64,000 nucleotides of DNA from the NCBI RefSeq assembly GCF_000801315.1, contig NZ_CP010054.1, positions 1,364,001 to 1,428,000 on the forward strand, in the 5' to 3' direction. A program made the position numbers and the translations under genes. Numbering within the stretch: position 1 is the first letter of the stretch; every line of letters begins with the position of its first letter. Shown piece by piece: positions 44,554-53,445 of the stretch. The stretch comes from Hymenobacter sp. DG25B (GTDB lineage: Bacteria > Bacteroidota > Bacteroidia > Cytophagales > Hymenobacteraceae). Below the pieces are notes generated by a model. It had not been told where the DNA came from, made no database searches, and worked only from the letters and a program-made list of their open reading frames with translations.

Positions 44554-44796
44554 TTAGTTGGTTTTGGTGCCGGGGCATTCGCCCTTGGTGAAGCTGGTAA
44601 CCCCGGCATTCAGGGCTTGGCAGGCGTTGCCATACGTTTTGCCGTCGCAGCCGCATACGGGGTCATACTGCATGGTGCACATCATGTCCTTGCGGATTTT
44701 GGTAGGGTCGATGCAGGGCTTGGTTTCGGCAGTGGGGGCCGCGGCACGGTGGCAGTTGAAGGCGAGCAGCAGGGGAAAGGCAAGCAGGAGTTTCAT
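44554..44796 (-). CDS. Kazal-type serine protease inhibitor, secreted
   Basis: An 80-residue exported inhibitor. The N-terminal hydrophobic segment ends at Cys15 (LLAFNC), perhaps a relaxed lipobox. A single Kazal domain covers residues 28-74 with six cysteines at 28, 40, 48, 50, 59 and 74, the [12 protein letters not shown] core, and the C-x7-C and C-x10-C spacing of the family. Kazal domains block serine proteases by inserting a loop in the active site. They are common in eukaryotes and sporadic in bacteria. It lies 13 bases ahead of the cupin gene. Confidence 0.9.
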   Translation of the reverse strand: MKLLLAFPLLLAFNCHRAAAPTAETKPCIDPTKIRKDMMCTMQYDPVCGCDGKTYGNACQALNAGVTSFTKGECPGTKTN

Positions 44797-45034
44797 AGAG
44801 GCTGAGCGCAGAGTGAGGGCGGCAAAATACGGAGCAAGGATGGGAATGGCTTCGGTGGGGCGGAATATTTGCTCTTCGCTATTTTTTTACGCCCCCATAA
44901 AACCCAAGGCACTACCCTGCGTATAGGCAGGCATTGATGTTTTTCGCTCAGATAGAAAAGTCTGCGTGTTTCACGGCTTAACCGTCCGGCATCAACCCTA
45001 ACATTAACCGTTCACACTTTCTCCCTCCCTTATC

Positions 45035-45502
45035 ATGTCCTATCACGAAGAAGACAACTCAGGTAAAATTCTCCTCGCTGTTCTGGCCGGTGCCGGTGCT
45101 GGTATCATTGCCGGTATGCTGATGGCGCCCGACAAAGGCAAAGCTACCCGCGAAAAGCTGGGCTCGGCTGCCACGAAATATAGCGGCCAGTTTGGCGAGC
45201 AGCTGTCCAAGTACAGCGGCCAGTTTGGTGAGCAGCTTTCCAAATATGGCGAGGAGCTGGACTCCAAGTTCAAAGGGTATGTGGAAAAGCTCGAAGATAT
45301 GGGCGTAACCGGTTCCGGCAGCAGCCTGCAGATGAAAGGCGACTGGAATGAGGCCAAAGGCAAACTGCGTCAGCAGTACGCTCAGCTCACCGACGAGGAC
45401 CTGAACTACGTAGAAGGTCAGGAAGAAGACCTGGTAGGCCGCCTGCAGCAGAAGCTGGGCAAAGGCAAGCGCGAAATCACCAAAATGCTGAACGACCTGT
45501 AG
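45035..45502 (+). CDS. YtxH-type membrane protein fused to a CsbD-like domain
   Basis: A 155-residue protein. Residues 9-28 form a Gly-zipper membrane helix (GKILLAVLAGAGAGIIAGML) typical of YtxH, ending in the APDKGKATREKL motif. Residues 48-69 are two exact copies of an 11-residue unit KYSGQFGEQLS. Residues about 99-155 resemble the CsbD stress domain (MKGDWNEAKGKLRQQYAQLTDEDL). YtxH and CsbD proteins are both general-stress proteins in Bacillus, but their biochemical activity is unknown. It has its own terminator and a smaller YtxH paralogue follows. Confidence 0.87.
   Translation: MSYHEEDNSGKILLAVLAGAGAGIIAGMLMAPDKGKATREKLGSAATKYSGQFGEQLSKYSGQFGEQLSKYGEELDSKFKGYVEKLEDMGVTGSGSSLQMKGDWNEAKGKLRQQYAQLTDEDLNYVEGQEEDLVGRLQQKLGKGKREITKMLNDL
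45176..45241 (+). repeat. Two 33-base tandem repeats within the YtxH-CsbD gene
   Basis: Units 45176-45208 and 45209-45241 encode the same 11 residues and differ at about five third-position bases. This shows the duplication is under protein-level constraint rather than fresh slippage. Confidence 0.8.
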
Positions 45503-45530
45503 GTCGTGACTATTTTTATAGAATTCTGGT

Positions 45531-45568
45531 AAAAAGAGCCTTTCCCTTCACCGGGAAAGGCTCTTTTT
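45531..45568 (+). terminator. Terminator of the YtxH-CsbD gene
   Basis: A perfect 16-bp stem (45531-45546 with 45553-45568) with a 6-base loop and five T in the descending arm. Confidence 0.92.
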
Positions 45569-45663
45569 CAGTCAACCCTTTTTCCGTCGCCGCGTTATTG
45601 GCAACAGTGGTAACGCCTGCCAATGCCACTGGTTCTTTTACCTCTTTTTTCTTTCGACACTTT

Positions 45664-46026
45664 ATGAAAAACGACAACGGTAAAGTAATTCTCTCTTTGT
45701 TGGCCGGCGCAACGGCCGGCATTGTAACGGGCCTTCTCCTGGCCCCTGAAACGGGCGAAGAAACCCGTACGGCGCTGCGCAAATCAGCCGGCCGCTTTTC
45801 CGAGGACCTGAGTAAACTCCTTAAAGAAGGCGTAAGCCGCCTCAACGATTTGAAAACGGGCGGCGTAGCTGGCGAACATACTGAAGCCCGCTCCGCTGCC
45901 GATGACCTGTTGGACTCTATGACTTCCGGTACCGAAACGGGTAAAAAAGCCGCTGACCAAGGCACAAAGCCTACTGCTGCCGCAGATTCAGATGAGATGA
46001 GCGGCGATACCCGGTTAGGTGGATAA
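45664..46026 (+). CDS. YtxH-type membrane protein
   Basis: A 120-residue paralogue of the neighbouring YtxH-CsbD protein without the CsbD part. The membrane segment (GKVILSLLAGATAGIVTGLLL) is followed by the APETGEETRTALRKS motif. The C-terminal half is Asp/Thr-rich and probably disordered. I start at 45664 (MKNDNGKV), as this aligns with the neighbour; the frame is open 22 codons upstream through the terminator region. YtxH proteins are stress-linked with unknown activity. Confidence 0.82.
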   Translation: MKNDNGKVILSLLAGATAGIVTGLLLAPETGEETRTALRKSAGRFSEDLSKLLKEGVSRLNDLKTGGVAGEHTEARSAADDLLDSMTSGTETGKKAADQGTKPTAAADSDEMSGDTRLGG

Positions 46027-46132
46027 GCTGCCGGGTAATTCTTAAAATAAAGTAGTAATAGCTGGTAACTTTTGACGCTGAGTGCGTTTAGGTTAATACA
46101 ACGGCTTGAAAGAAGATTGGAGAATCAAACGA

Positions 46133-46291
46133 AGTAAAATTGCCGACGGTTGACTTTCTGGTAAAACGTGGTTTGTTTGTTTTAGCAGTAAAATCTGACT
46201 TGTCCATCGCACATTTCTTCGCCTCGACCCAATTGGAAGGGTAAGCTGATTGTTAAGAAAAGCCTCTCACACCTGTTGTGAGAGGCTTTTC
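46133..46291. repeat. Non-coding unit 1 of a diverged tandem pair
   Basis: Matches unit 2 (46402-46561) at a constant offset of 268-270 bases through three blocks: AAAATTGC..GAC..GT..TTTCT (46133-46159), CTGGTAAAAC (46158-46167) and AGTAAA..ACTTGT..TCGCA..TTCTT (46187-46218). It ends in a hairpin terminator. No open frame fits; a small RNA is possible. Confidence 0.5.
46257..46291 (+). terminator. Terminator-like hairpin of unit 1
   Basis: A 15-bp stem (46257-46271 with 46277-46291), a 5-base loop and CGATTTTTTG after it on the plus strand. It points rightward. Confidence 0.8.
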
Positions 46292-46401
46292 GATTTTTTG
46301 AAAGCCTCGAAAAAAAATCCAGCAAAGTGTAACCTCTCTTTTAAAGTCTCGTTAAAGAACTCATAACCGACTTGTAAGAGGTTCGGAGTTCGTTTACGAA
46401 A

Positions 46402-46561
46402 AGCAAAATTGCTGACAGTGGAGTTTCTCTTAGGATCTGGTAAAACAGCCTCTTAGTAAATTCGTACTTGTTCCTCGCAAGATTCTTTTGGTAAAGCTCT
46501 GGTTATCATATCAAGTCGATTAAAAAGAAAAGCCTCCTGTGCTATACACAGGAGGCTTTTC
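46402..46561. repeat. Non-coding unit 2 of a diverged tandem pair
   Basis: Second copy of the unit at 46133-46291. Blocks correspond at 46402-46428, 46437-46446 and 46455-46487. It ends in a 15-bp hairpin that also serves as the lysS terminator. The 553-base gap between the YtxH gene and lysS contains only these two units and their hairpins. Confidence 0.5.
46527..46561 (-). terminator. Terminator of lysS
   Basis: A 15-bp stem (46527-46541 with 46547-46561), 18 bases beyond the lysS stop codon, followed on the minus strand by a T-rich run (TTTTCTTTTTA). Confidence 0.88.
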
Positions 46562-46579
46562 CGTTTCAGACCAAAGCCG

Positions 46580-48139
46580 TTACGCCTGGGCTTCGGGCTT
46601 GGGCGCGTTTTCCGACTTAGTGAACTCCGGCTTCATCTGCGGGAAGAACAACACATCCTGAATGGAGTTGGAGTTGGTCATGATCATGCTCAGGCGGTCG
46701 ATGCCGATACCCAGGCCCGCCGTGGGTGGCATGCCGTACTCCAGGGCACGCAGGAAGTCTTCGTCCAGCACCATGGCCTCAGTGTCGCCGCGCTTGCCCA
46801 GCTCCAGCTGCTCCTCAAAGCGGGCGCGCTGGTCAATAGGGTCGTTCAGCTCGGAGAAGGCATTGCAGATTTCCTTGCCGTTGCAGATAGCCTCAAAACG
46901 CTCAACCAAACCAGCCTTGCTGCGGTGCTTCTTGGCCAGCGGCGACATTTCCACGGGGTAGTCGGTAATGAAGGTGGGCTGAATCAGCTTTGGCTCCACG
47001 TGCTCGCCAAAGATTTCGTCAATGATTTTGGCCTTGCCCATGCTGGGGTCCAGTCCAACTTTCAGCTCTTTGGCGGCGGCGCGCAGTTCCTCCTCACTCT
47101 TGCTGTCGATATCAAAGCCGGTGAAGTGCTTAATGGACTCCGCCATAGTATAGCGCTGCCAGGGGCGCTGGAAGTTGATGAGGTTGTCGCCTACCTGCAC
47201 TTCGGTTTTGCCGTGCAGCGCCATGGCCACGCGCTCCACCATTTCTTCCACCAGATCCATCATCCAGTAGTAGTCTTTGTAGGCCACATACAGCTCCATC
47301 TGGGTGAACTCCGGGTTATGGAACCGGCTCATCCCCTCGTTGCGGAAGTCTTTGGAGAATTCGTACACCCCATCAAAACCGCCTACAATCAGGCGCTTCA
47401 GGTACAGCTCGTTGGCAATGCGCAGATACAGCGTCATGTCCAGCGTGTTGTGGTGCGTTTTGAACGGGCGGGCGGCGGCGCCACCGTACAAAGGCTGGAG
47501 AATTGGAGTTTCCACCTCCAGGTAGCCTTTGTCGTTCAGGTAGTTGCGCATGGCTTGAACCAGCTGGGTGCGCTTCACAAAGGTTTCGCGCACCTTGGGG
47601 TTCACTACCAGATCTACGTACCGCTGACGGTAGCGCTGCTCGGCATCGGTGAAGGCATCGTAAGTGGTCTTGTTGCCCTGCTCATCCACGGCTTCCTTCA
47701 CTACCGGCAGAGGCCGCAGGCTTTTGCTCAGCAGCGTGAGGCCGGTTACGTGGATAGACGTTTCACCTACCTGCGTTTTAAACACGTGGCCTTTCACGCC
47801 TACAAAGTCGCCCAGGTCAAGGAGCTTCTTGAAGACTACGTTATAGAGGTCCTTATTCTCACCGGGGCAGATTTCGTCGCGGTTGATGTAAAGCTGAATG
47901 CGGCCGGTGGTATCCATCAGCTCGGCAAACGAGGCTTTACCCATTACGCGCACTGACATGAGGCGGCCGGCCAGGCTTACATCCTGAAAGTTGTTGAGCT
48001 CCGGATGATAATTATCGTGGATTTCCTGCGCATAGAAATTCACATCGAACAACTCCGACGGATACGGCTCAATACCGAGCTTGTGGAGTTCTTCCAGCTT
48101 GTGGCGGCGCAGTTGCTCCTGTTCGCTGAGGTGCTGCAT
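46580..48139 (-). CDS. lysS: Lysyl-tRNA synthetase, class II
   Basis: A 519-residue class II synthetase charging tRNA(Lys). The N-terminal anticodon-binding OB-fold covers about residues 55-165 ([21 protein letters not shown]). Motif 1 lies around [18 protein letters not shown], motif 2 around [18 protein letters not shown], and motif 3 around [12 protein letters not shown] near the C-terminus. Length and motif order are standard. The ATG at 48139 is preceded by a -7-like element at 48192-48199. Confidence 0.97.
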   Translation of the reverse strand: MQHLSEQEQLRRHKLEELHKLGIEPYPSELFDVNFYAQEIHDNYHPELNNFQDVSLAGRLMSVRVMGKASFAELMDTTGRIQLYINRDEICPGENKDLYNVVFKKLLDLGDFVGVKGHVFKTQVGETSIHVTGLTLLSKSLRPLPVVKEAVDEQGNKTTYDAFTDAEQRYRQRYVDLVVNPKVRETFVKRTQLVQAMRNYLNDKGYLEVETPILQPLYGGAAARPFKTHHNTLDMTLYLRIANELYLKRLIVGGFDGVYEFSKDFRNEGMSRFHNPEFTQMELYVAYKDYYWMMDLVEEMVERVAMALHGKTEVQVGDNLINFQRPWQRYTMAESIKHFTGFDIDSKSEEELRAAAKELKVGLDPSMGKAKIIDEIFGEHVEPKLIQPTFITDYPVEMSPLAKKHRSKAGLVERFEAICNGKEICNAFSELNDPIDQRARFEEQLELGKRGDTEAMVLDEDFLRALEYGMPPTAGLGIGIDRLSMIMTNSNSIQDVLFFPQMKPEFTKSENAPKPEAQA

Positions 48140-48191
48140 GGGGGAGGAGGCTTAAAAACAAGGCCCACACGGGCCCCGAAAAATCAAGCTG

Positions 48192-48199
48192 CAAAAATA
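48192..48199 (-). promoter_or_regulatory. -7 promoter element of lysS
   Basis: On the minus strand TATTTTTG matches TAnnTTTG, 52 bases before the lysS start. No clear -33 box was found. Confidence 0.45.
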
Positions 48200-48290
48200 A
48201 GCCGCATATTCCGAATCCCGGCTGTCGAAACAGAATTAGCCGGGCGGGCCTGGTAGGCTTGTTTTCCGGAGTCCATAAAAACCAAAAAAA

Positions 48291-48311
48291 CGCCGCCCCA
48301 AAGGGACGGCG
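48291..48311 (-). terminator. Terminator of the gene at 48348
   Basis: A 9-bp GC-rich stem with one mismatch (48291-48299 with 48303-48311), followed on the minus strand by seven T. Confidence 0.75.
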
Positions 48312-48347
48312 CTTACGATATATGGAGTGGTGTTAAAAGAGGCGGAA

Positions 48348-49388
48348 TTAAGCAGCCATGCCCATTTGTGGGTTGGGGTTGATGCCGGTAATGGCGGGGG
48401 CCACCTGCTTGCGCAAGCGCTCCTGCACAAAGCTGTGCTGTAGGTGCTTGGGCAGCTCAGCTACCAGCTGCTCGTAACGCTCCAGCCCCATTGCCTTGGC
48501 CACGTAGCTTTCATGGATGCCGTTGAGGTAGCTCACAATGTTCAGCAGCGACTGATGGAAGAGCTTAAAGTCGATATCAGCCTCCACGAAGCGCTCAATC
48601 TCCCGGCTGGTCTGCGAAATGCGCAGGCGGCCCAGCAAATCGAAGATGGTGGTGTAGCCGAGGCGCCAGGTAATCTGCTGCCAGTGCGAAGCCGTCCACT
48701 TGTCCAGTACTTTGCCGGTTTTCTGGCTCCGAATAGCTGTGTTAGGATTAGCCTGGATCTGTAGGCGAGTAGCCTGGGCCTTGATCTTGCGCGTGGTGCG
48801 CAGGAACTGGCCAATCTGAGCCTGGGCCTCAATCTCCTTGCCGGCAATATGCAGGCCCGGCTTGTAGCCCGCCAGCGGCAGTCGATGAATACTAAAGTCG
48901 CCGTAAGCCCCCGCCGCATAGAAGGAAACCGGCCGTGGGTAAGCATTACGCACTACCAATCGGCCTACCTCCCGCCGAATAAGGGAAGGGTTGTTGCTGC
49001 GCACACCCGCCGTATACAGGAAAGCCTGCAAACCGGAGAGAATGGCATGGTAGGCCTGCGGGAAGGTCCAGTGCAGGGCATTGCGCAGGTAATCTTCATC
49101 ACCCAGCTCCGCCGTGGCGCGCAACGCATACTCCGTACTCCAAGAAGCATGCAGCATCTTGGTTACTGCCTGCAGATCCTCTTCCGTCAGCTCCGCCTGG
49201 TGGGCCCGGAAATAAGGTAAGTGCTGCACGCCGCCAGCAGCATCATCGTGCTCCTGGATATGATAGTTGATGGCAAAAAAGTAGTTGAGGAAAACCTGGG
49301 CCGGAATGGATTTGCGCCACGTTTCCTCCGCTTGTTTCTGCTCGTCCGTAACGAGCGGAATGATGTTGTTTTCCATTGTCGTTGTCAT
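48348..49388 (-). CDS. Uncharacterised helical protein
   Basis: A 346-residue protein I do not recognise. It has no signal peptide or membrane helix and looks fully alpha-helical. The C-terminus is Met/Ala-rich (PQMGMAA). The start is uncertain: Met residues correspond to 49388 and 49376, and the open frame runs to 49424. I chose 49388. It is flanked by terminators and is a single-gene unit. Its mid-region has many Gln, Arg and Lys residues (about 200-240), which may contact nucleic acid, but this is not evidence of function. Confidence 0.8.
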   Translation of the reverse strand: MTTTMENNIIPLVTDEQKQAEETWRKSIPAQVFLNYFFAINYHIQEHDDAAGGVQHLPYFRAHQAELTEEDLQAVTKMLHASWSTEYALRATAELGDEDYLRNALHWTFPQAYHAILSGLQAFLYTAGVRSNNPSLIRREVGRLVVRNAYPRPVSFYAAGAYGDFSIHRLPLAGYKPGLHIAGKEIEAQAQIGQFLRTTRKIKAQATRLQIQANPNTAIRSQKTGKVLDKWTASHWQQITWRLGYTTIFDLLGRLRISQTSREIERFVEADIDFKLFHQSLLNIVSYLNGIHESYVAKAMGLERYEQLVAELPKHLQHSFVQERLRKQVAPAITGINPNPQMGMAA

Positions 49389-49565
49389 GCTTAGTAAACA
49401 GCTGCTTCCTAAAAACAGTTGCATGTTTGCTAAAATTAATAGCGGTTTATTTTAGACGTTTAAAGCTGTTTAAAAGATGATTATGGCTCCTTTTGTATTC
49501 CTATTAGTGGTTGGTATTTTAGAGTTGATTTGCTAAAAATATTGTCAGGAATAAGCAGGACATAA

Positions 49566-49600
49566 AAAAGCCTCCTGCTCTGGATGAACAGGAGGCTTTT
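49566..49600 (-). terminator. Terminator of the tail-specific protease gene
   Basis: A 12-bp stem (49566-49577 with 49589-49600), 17 bases past the stop codon, with a T-run on the minus strand. The rest of the 229-base gap up to 49617 holds nothing I can assign. Confidence 0.88.
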
Positions 49601-49617
49601 AGTAGTGTTCGGTAGAG

Positions 49618-51732
49618 TTAGATCTGGTCTTTGATAACCGCTACCGCTTCCGTCAGGTCAATGTCTTTCTTGAGATTTTTAGTGAAGCGCGAGGCGCGGT
49701 TCACTTTCACAGTGTCGCCACCCAGGGCCTGCACATCAGCGGCAAGCGGTGCAATGGCCAAGGTAGGAGCTGCCTTCTTAATCTCATCATAGCGGTTAGA
49801 TTCCACTTTGGCCTTCTCCTGCTCGGTGCGGAAAGCCGCCAGCTTCAGAGACACCATTGTTTCATCCTTGCGCTTGCGCATGCGCTGCACCATTTCATTT
49901 ACCATTTTAAACGAAGGGTTACTAGCTACGCGCGCCTGGCTTTTCGCTTTCACTTTTTCCAGGGGCAGGGTAGGCGAGTTCCAGGTACGGTAACGGGCGG
50001 CACCAATTTCGTCCCATTTCAGGGCATAGTCGGCTTCTTTCTCGCCCTGATCCAGGTAGCTGTAAGCATCGGGCAGCACAATGTCCGGCACCACGCCTTT
50101 AAACTGGGTAGAGCCCCCATTGATGCGGTAGAACTTCTGCGTAGTCAGCTTCAGGGAGCCAAAAGGCTTCAGGCTGCTGAAATCACCCAGAACATCATCC
50201 AAATCAAAAATACGTTGCACCGTGCCCTTGCCATACGTGCTGGCCGAGCCCATGATAATGCCGCGCTTGTAGTCCTGAATAGCAGCGGCCAGAATTTCCG
50301 AGGCCGAAGCGCTGTACTTGTTTACCATTATCACCAGCGGGCCGGAATACTGTACGCGTGGGTCACGGTCGTTGAGGACGGTAGCGGCACCCTGGCCGCC
50401 TTTCACCTGTACTACGGGGCCACTGTCAATAAAGAGGCCGGCCATTTCTACGGCATCCTGCAGGGAGCCGCCACCATTGTAGCGCAGGTCCAGTACTACG
50501 CCTTCTACGTGCTCTTTCTGCAGCTTTTCCAGCTCTTTGCGAACATCGGTAGCGCTGCTGCGGCCACCGTTGTCGTTAAAGTCGGCGTAGAAAGTAGGCA
50601 GACGCAGGTAGCCGATTTTCTTGCCATTCTCATTGATAGTTGCCGACTGCGCGAAGGTTTCTTCAATTACCACCACGTCCCGGATAATGGGAATGACTTT
50701 GATAGCGCCATCGGGCTTTTTCACCGTGAGGCGAACCTCCGTGCCTTTCTTGCCCCGAATAAGGGAAATAGCCTTATCCAGGCGCCAGCCTTCTACTGAT
50801 ACGGGCTCTTCCGTAGCCTGGGCCACTCGCATAATAACGTCGCCGGCTTTCAGGTCACCCTGGCGGTAAGAGGCACTGCCGGGAATAATCTCCGACACTT
50901 TAATCTGGCCATCTTTCTCACCCAGGGAAGCCCCAATGCCTTCAAAGCGGCCCGTCATGGCTATATCAAAGGATTCTTTGTCCCGGGGGGCAAAGTACTC
51001 GGTGTGGGGGTCGTAGGTATTGGCAATGGTGTTGGCATACAGCGCCAGCCGGTCATTGGCATCGTTCTGCAGCAGGTCGCTGAACTTGTCGTCGTAGTTT
51101 TTCAGCACCCGTTTGCGCGCTTCGGCTTCCATTTCAGCCGGGGTGCGGTTGGGCTCAGCCGTGGCCACTTTGGGGTCCTTCTTGGCCTGGGCATCCATCA
51201 TCTCCGAAATACGCACCATGGTCTCGTATTTCAGGAATTTGCGCCACTGTTCGCGCTGGGCTGCTTTGTCAGCCGCAAAAGTCATTTTATCGGAATCAGT
51301 TTCTACTGATTCTTCGGTGGTGAAATCAAACGGCTTGGAGAGAATATCCCGGTAGAGCGCCTGCACATCCTTCACCCGCTGATCCATGATCTGGGTAGTC
51401 AGGTCCATAAACTCGTGGCTGCCCACGCGCACCTCTTCATCTATAGAAGACTGAAACTTGCGCAGCTGGGCCACATCCGACTGCAGCAGAAACATCTTAT
51501 TGTAGTCCACGCGCTTCAGATACAGATCGAAGACGCGCTTGGAAAAGGCATCGTCTATTTTTTCCGGCTGATAGTGGGCCGCACTCAGGCCCTGAAGCAT
51601 TGCTTTAATCAATACCTCATCTTTCTGCGGCGCCCGACTGGTAGTGCGGTGATACAGTTTATAAGATGCCAGCACAAAAACGGCGGACACCAGAAAGGCA
51701 TATAAGCCTACTTTTAAACGCAGAGATGACAT
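49618..51732 (-). CDS. Tail-specific protease (Prc/Tsp, C-terminal processing peptidase)
   Basis: A 704-residue periplasmic S41 protease that degrades or processes proteins from their C-terminus. A signal anchor lies at residues 7-25. A long helical N-terminal domain follows, then a PDZ domain (about 245-330, IKVSEIIPGSASYRQGDLKAGDVI region). The protease core carries the catalytic Ser in KYSASASEIL and Lys in STYGKGTVQ. A DUF3340-type C-terminal domain completes the Prc architecture. I start at 51732 (MSSLRLKVG) because the longer frame covers a promoter-like element at 51759-51766. Confidence 0.95.
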   Translation of the reverse strand: MSSLRLKVGLYAFLVSAVFVLASYKLYHRTTSRAPQKDEVLIKAMLQGLSAAHYQPEKIDDAFSKRVFDLYLKRVDYNKMFLLQSDVAQLRKFQSSIDEEVRVGSHEFMDLTTQIMDQRVKDVQALYRDILSKPFDFTTEESVETDSDKMTFAADKAAQREQWRKFLKYETMVRISEMMDAQAKKDPKVATAEPNRTPAEMEAEARKRVLKNYDDKFSDLLQNDANDRLALYANTIANTYDPHTEYFAPRDKESFDIAMTGRFEGIGASLGEKDGQIKVSEIIPGSASYRQGDLKAGDVIMRVAQATEEPVSVEGWRLDKAISLIRGKKGTEVRLTVKKPDGAIKVIPIIRDVVVIEETFAQSATINENGKKIGYLRLPTFYADFNDNGGRSSATDVRKELEKLQKEHVEGVVLDLRYNGGGSLQDAVEMAGLFIDSGPVVQVKGGQGAATVLNDRDPRVQYSGPLVIMVNKYSASASEILAAAIQDYKRGIIMGSASTYGKGTVQRIFDLDDVLGDFSSLKPFGSLKLTTQKFYRINGGSTQFKGVVPDIVLPDAYSYLDQGEKEADYALKWDEIGAARYRTWNSPTLPLEKVKAKSQARVASNPSFKMVNEMVQRMRKRKDETMVSLKLAAFRTEQEKAKVESNRYDEIKKAAPTLAIAPLAADVQALGGDTVKVNRASRFTKNLKKDIDLTEAVAVIKDQI

Positions 51733-51758
51733 GAAACCGAAGCTAAAATGGTCGTTAA

Positions 51759-51766
51759 CAAATATA
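51759..51766 (-). promoter_or_regulatory. -7 promoter element of the tail-specific protease gene
   Basis: On the minus strand TATATTTG matches TAnnTTTG, 26 bases before the chosen start at 51732. A CAAAA at 51781-51785 is too close for a standard -33 box. Confidence 0.5.
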
Positions 51767-51924
51767 CGCAAAAGCGTATGCAAAAGCCGGTCCTAACTCT
51801 ACGAGTCTGCCGGGGTGTCTGGTTGAGCTATAACGTGCGGCAAGGCAAAATAAGTGCCCCTTCGCCTTACCATGGGCACCGCCAGCGGGCAGAAGGTTGC
51901 ACCTTTTTAAGGAAGTTCCAAAAA

Positions 51925-51962
51925 GAAAAAGTCCCCCTCCAGGATAGGAGGGGGACTTTTTC
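51925..51962 (-). terminator. Terminator of the Gly-zipper stress protein gene
   Basis: A perfect 16-bp stem (51925-51940 with 51947-51962) with a 6-base loop and T-rich end on the minus strand, 22 bases after the stop codon. Confidence 0.92.
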
Positions 51963-51984
51963 AGGTAGTTAAGGCCAAAACGGC

Positions 51985-52791
51985 TTAGCTATAGATACGG
52001 TCACCGTTGTGACGACGGAATTCTGACTCGAAATAACGGGCATCTTCTTCGTTACGGGGTTTCACACCCATTACAATGCCGCCATTCTTGATATCTGATT
52101 CGTACTCAGCGGCACGCTCTTCAGGAATACCCGAGCCTACCAGAGCACCTACCAGGCCGCCCGTCAGGCCACCGGCACCGGCGCCGGCCAGTGCAGCAGC
52201 TACCGGACCAGCAATGATCAGGCCCAGGCCGGGCAGCGCTACCGAAGTACCAATGGCAGCAATAGCACCAATAATAGCACCAGCCGTGCCACCAATGGCC
52301 GAGCCTACACCAGCACCTTCCATAGCTTTGTCGCCCAGGTCGGTATCAGCAGTGTGCTCGCCGAAGTGACGCTTGCGCGTTTCATCCGACATCAGCAGGT
52401 TTACATCTTCTTTAGAATAGCCGCGCGACGACAGCGAGCCATAAGCACGCTCAGCGCTGTCACGGTCACGGAAAGTAGAGGTCAGCATGCGCGGACCCGA
52501 AGTATTCTGATAAGGCTGGCCAGTTACAGCATGGGCTGTTTCATCAGCAGCGTTTTGTACGGCATCTACGCCGCGGCCTACTACGGCACCAGGAGTACCT
52601 GCCATGGCAGCACCTTTAGCCGTTGCGCTATAATCATCACCAGAAGCACCGGAACCTGTGCTTGAGTTACCCATATTGCCACTCGAAGTAGAGCCTGTGG
52701 TGCCATAACCGGAGCCGGCAGTGCCGCTACCATAGTTTGCGCCTGAGCCAGTACCAGTGTTCGAGGGGTTGTTTGATTCGTTGGTATTCAT
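51985..52791 (-). CDS. General-stress-like protein with Gly-zipper segment
   Basis: A 268-residue protein. Residues 1-55 are Gly/Ser/Thr/Asn-rich and disordered. Residues about 100-145 resemble the YflT-like general-stress domain (TSTFRDRDSAERAYGSLSSRGYSKEDVNLLMSDE). Residues about 155-225 form a long Gly/Ala-rich hydrophobic segment of Gly-zipper type that may insert in membranes. A conserved-looking tail follows (GGIVMGVKPRNEEDARYFE). The domain order recalls heat- and osmotic-stress proteins in other Bacteroidota. Its function is unknown. Confidence 0.85.
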   Translation of the reverse strand: MNTNESNNPSNTGTGSGANYGSGTAGSGYGTTGSTSSGNMGNSSTGSGASGDDYSATAKGAAMAGTPGAVVGRGVDAVQNAADETAHAVTGQPYQNTSGPRMLTSTFRDRDSAERAYGSLSSRGYSKEDVNLLMSDETRKRHFGEHTADTDLGDKAMEGAGVGSAIGGTAGAIIGAIAAIGTSVALPGLGLIIAGPVAAALAGAGAGGLTGGLVGALVGSGIPEERAAEYESDIKNGGIVMGVKPRNEEDARYFESEFRRHNGDRIYS

Positions 52792-52965
52792 GTGATGTGG
52801 GAGTTAAGAGTACAAGAAAACATAGAGTGCCAGTTGAAAAAAACCGGCGAATCTCATGGTGGGATTCTGGTAGCTTAACGGCCCACCTTCCTGAGGGGTT
52901 ACAGGTGGAATGGAAAAATGCCTAAATTCTATTAGAATCAGAATAATAGCTGGTGACTATATATC

Positions 52966-53334
52966 TTATGCAAACTCCTTGAAGTTCACATCATTCTGCC
53001 AAAAGTCACGGCATTCCTGGCGCAGCTTTGGCAAAAACTCTTCGTCCTGCTTTAGCGTGCGCCATTCGCCCAGGCCCAGCCGTTCGCAGAGCTTGAAGAA
53101 CTGGTCGCCCTGGCCTTTGGAGCCTTTTACTTTAATAAGGGCGCTTAAAATAGGGCGGCCTGCCCGGAACTCATTCTCAGAAATCTCCGCCAGGATTTCG
53201 TTCAGGCGAGATTTCTCGTGCGATATATCCAGGTTCAGGCCCAACTCAGCTTCCTGCACCAGGTTGATATAGCTGGTAGTACCGATTTGGGTGCGGGAAA
53301 AACGGATTAAATGTTTGCGTACTCGGCCGTTCAT
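52966..53334 (-). CDS. Uncharacterised small protein
   Basis: A 122-residue soluble protein of unknown family, basic at its N-terminus and helical throughout. It contains NEFRAGRPILSALIKVKGSKGQGDQFFKL in its middle, a pattern seen in small conserved Bacteroidota proteins but without a named domain. It is flanked by the proline dehydrogenase terminator region and the stress protein gene, both on the same strand. No signal peptide is visible. Confidence in coding is from its balanced composition and the absence of an alternative gene. Confidence 0.7.
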   Translation of the reverse strand: MNGRVRKHLIRFSRTQIGTTSYINLVQEAELGLNLDISHEKSRLNEILAEISENEFRAGRPILSALIKVKGSKGQGDQFFKLCERLGLGEWRTLKQDEEFLPKLRQECRDFWQNDVNFKEFA

Positions 53335-53375
53335 GGAAGAAGCAGGTGGTAATGACTGCGGAAATTACAAAAAAA

Positions 53376-53406
53376 CCGCTGCCCGGCATAAGTGCCAGGG
53401 CAGCGG
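53376..53406 (-). terminator. Terminator of the proline dehydrogenase gene
   Basis: A 9-bp outer stem (53376-53384 with 53398-53406), an inner 4-bp stem, one bulged base, and eight T on the minus strand. Confidence 0.88.
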
Positions 53407-53445
53407 CAAATTGCTAATAAATGGCTGATAAATAGCCATGCATAC

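Noticed and set aside
45176..45241. 33-base direct repeats as a possible CRISPR array
   Set aside because: The units are adjacent with no spacers and encode a repeated protein segment.
46027..46579. Missed small protein gene
   Set aside because: All three frames on both strands are broken by frequent stops and the similarity between the two units includes frame-breaking indels.
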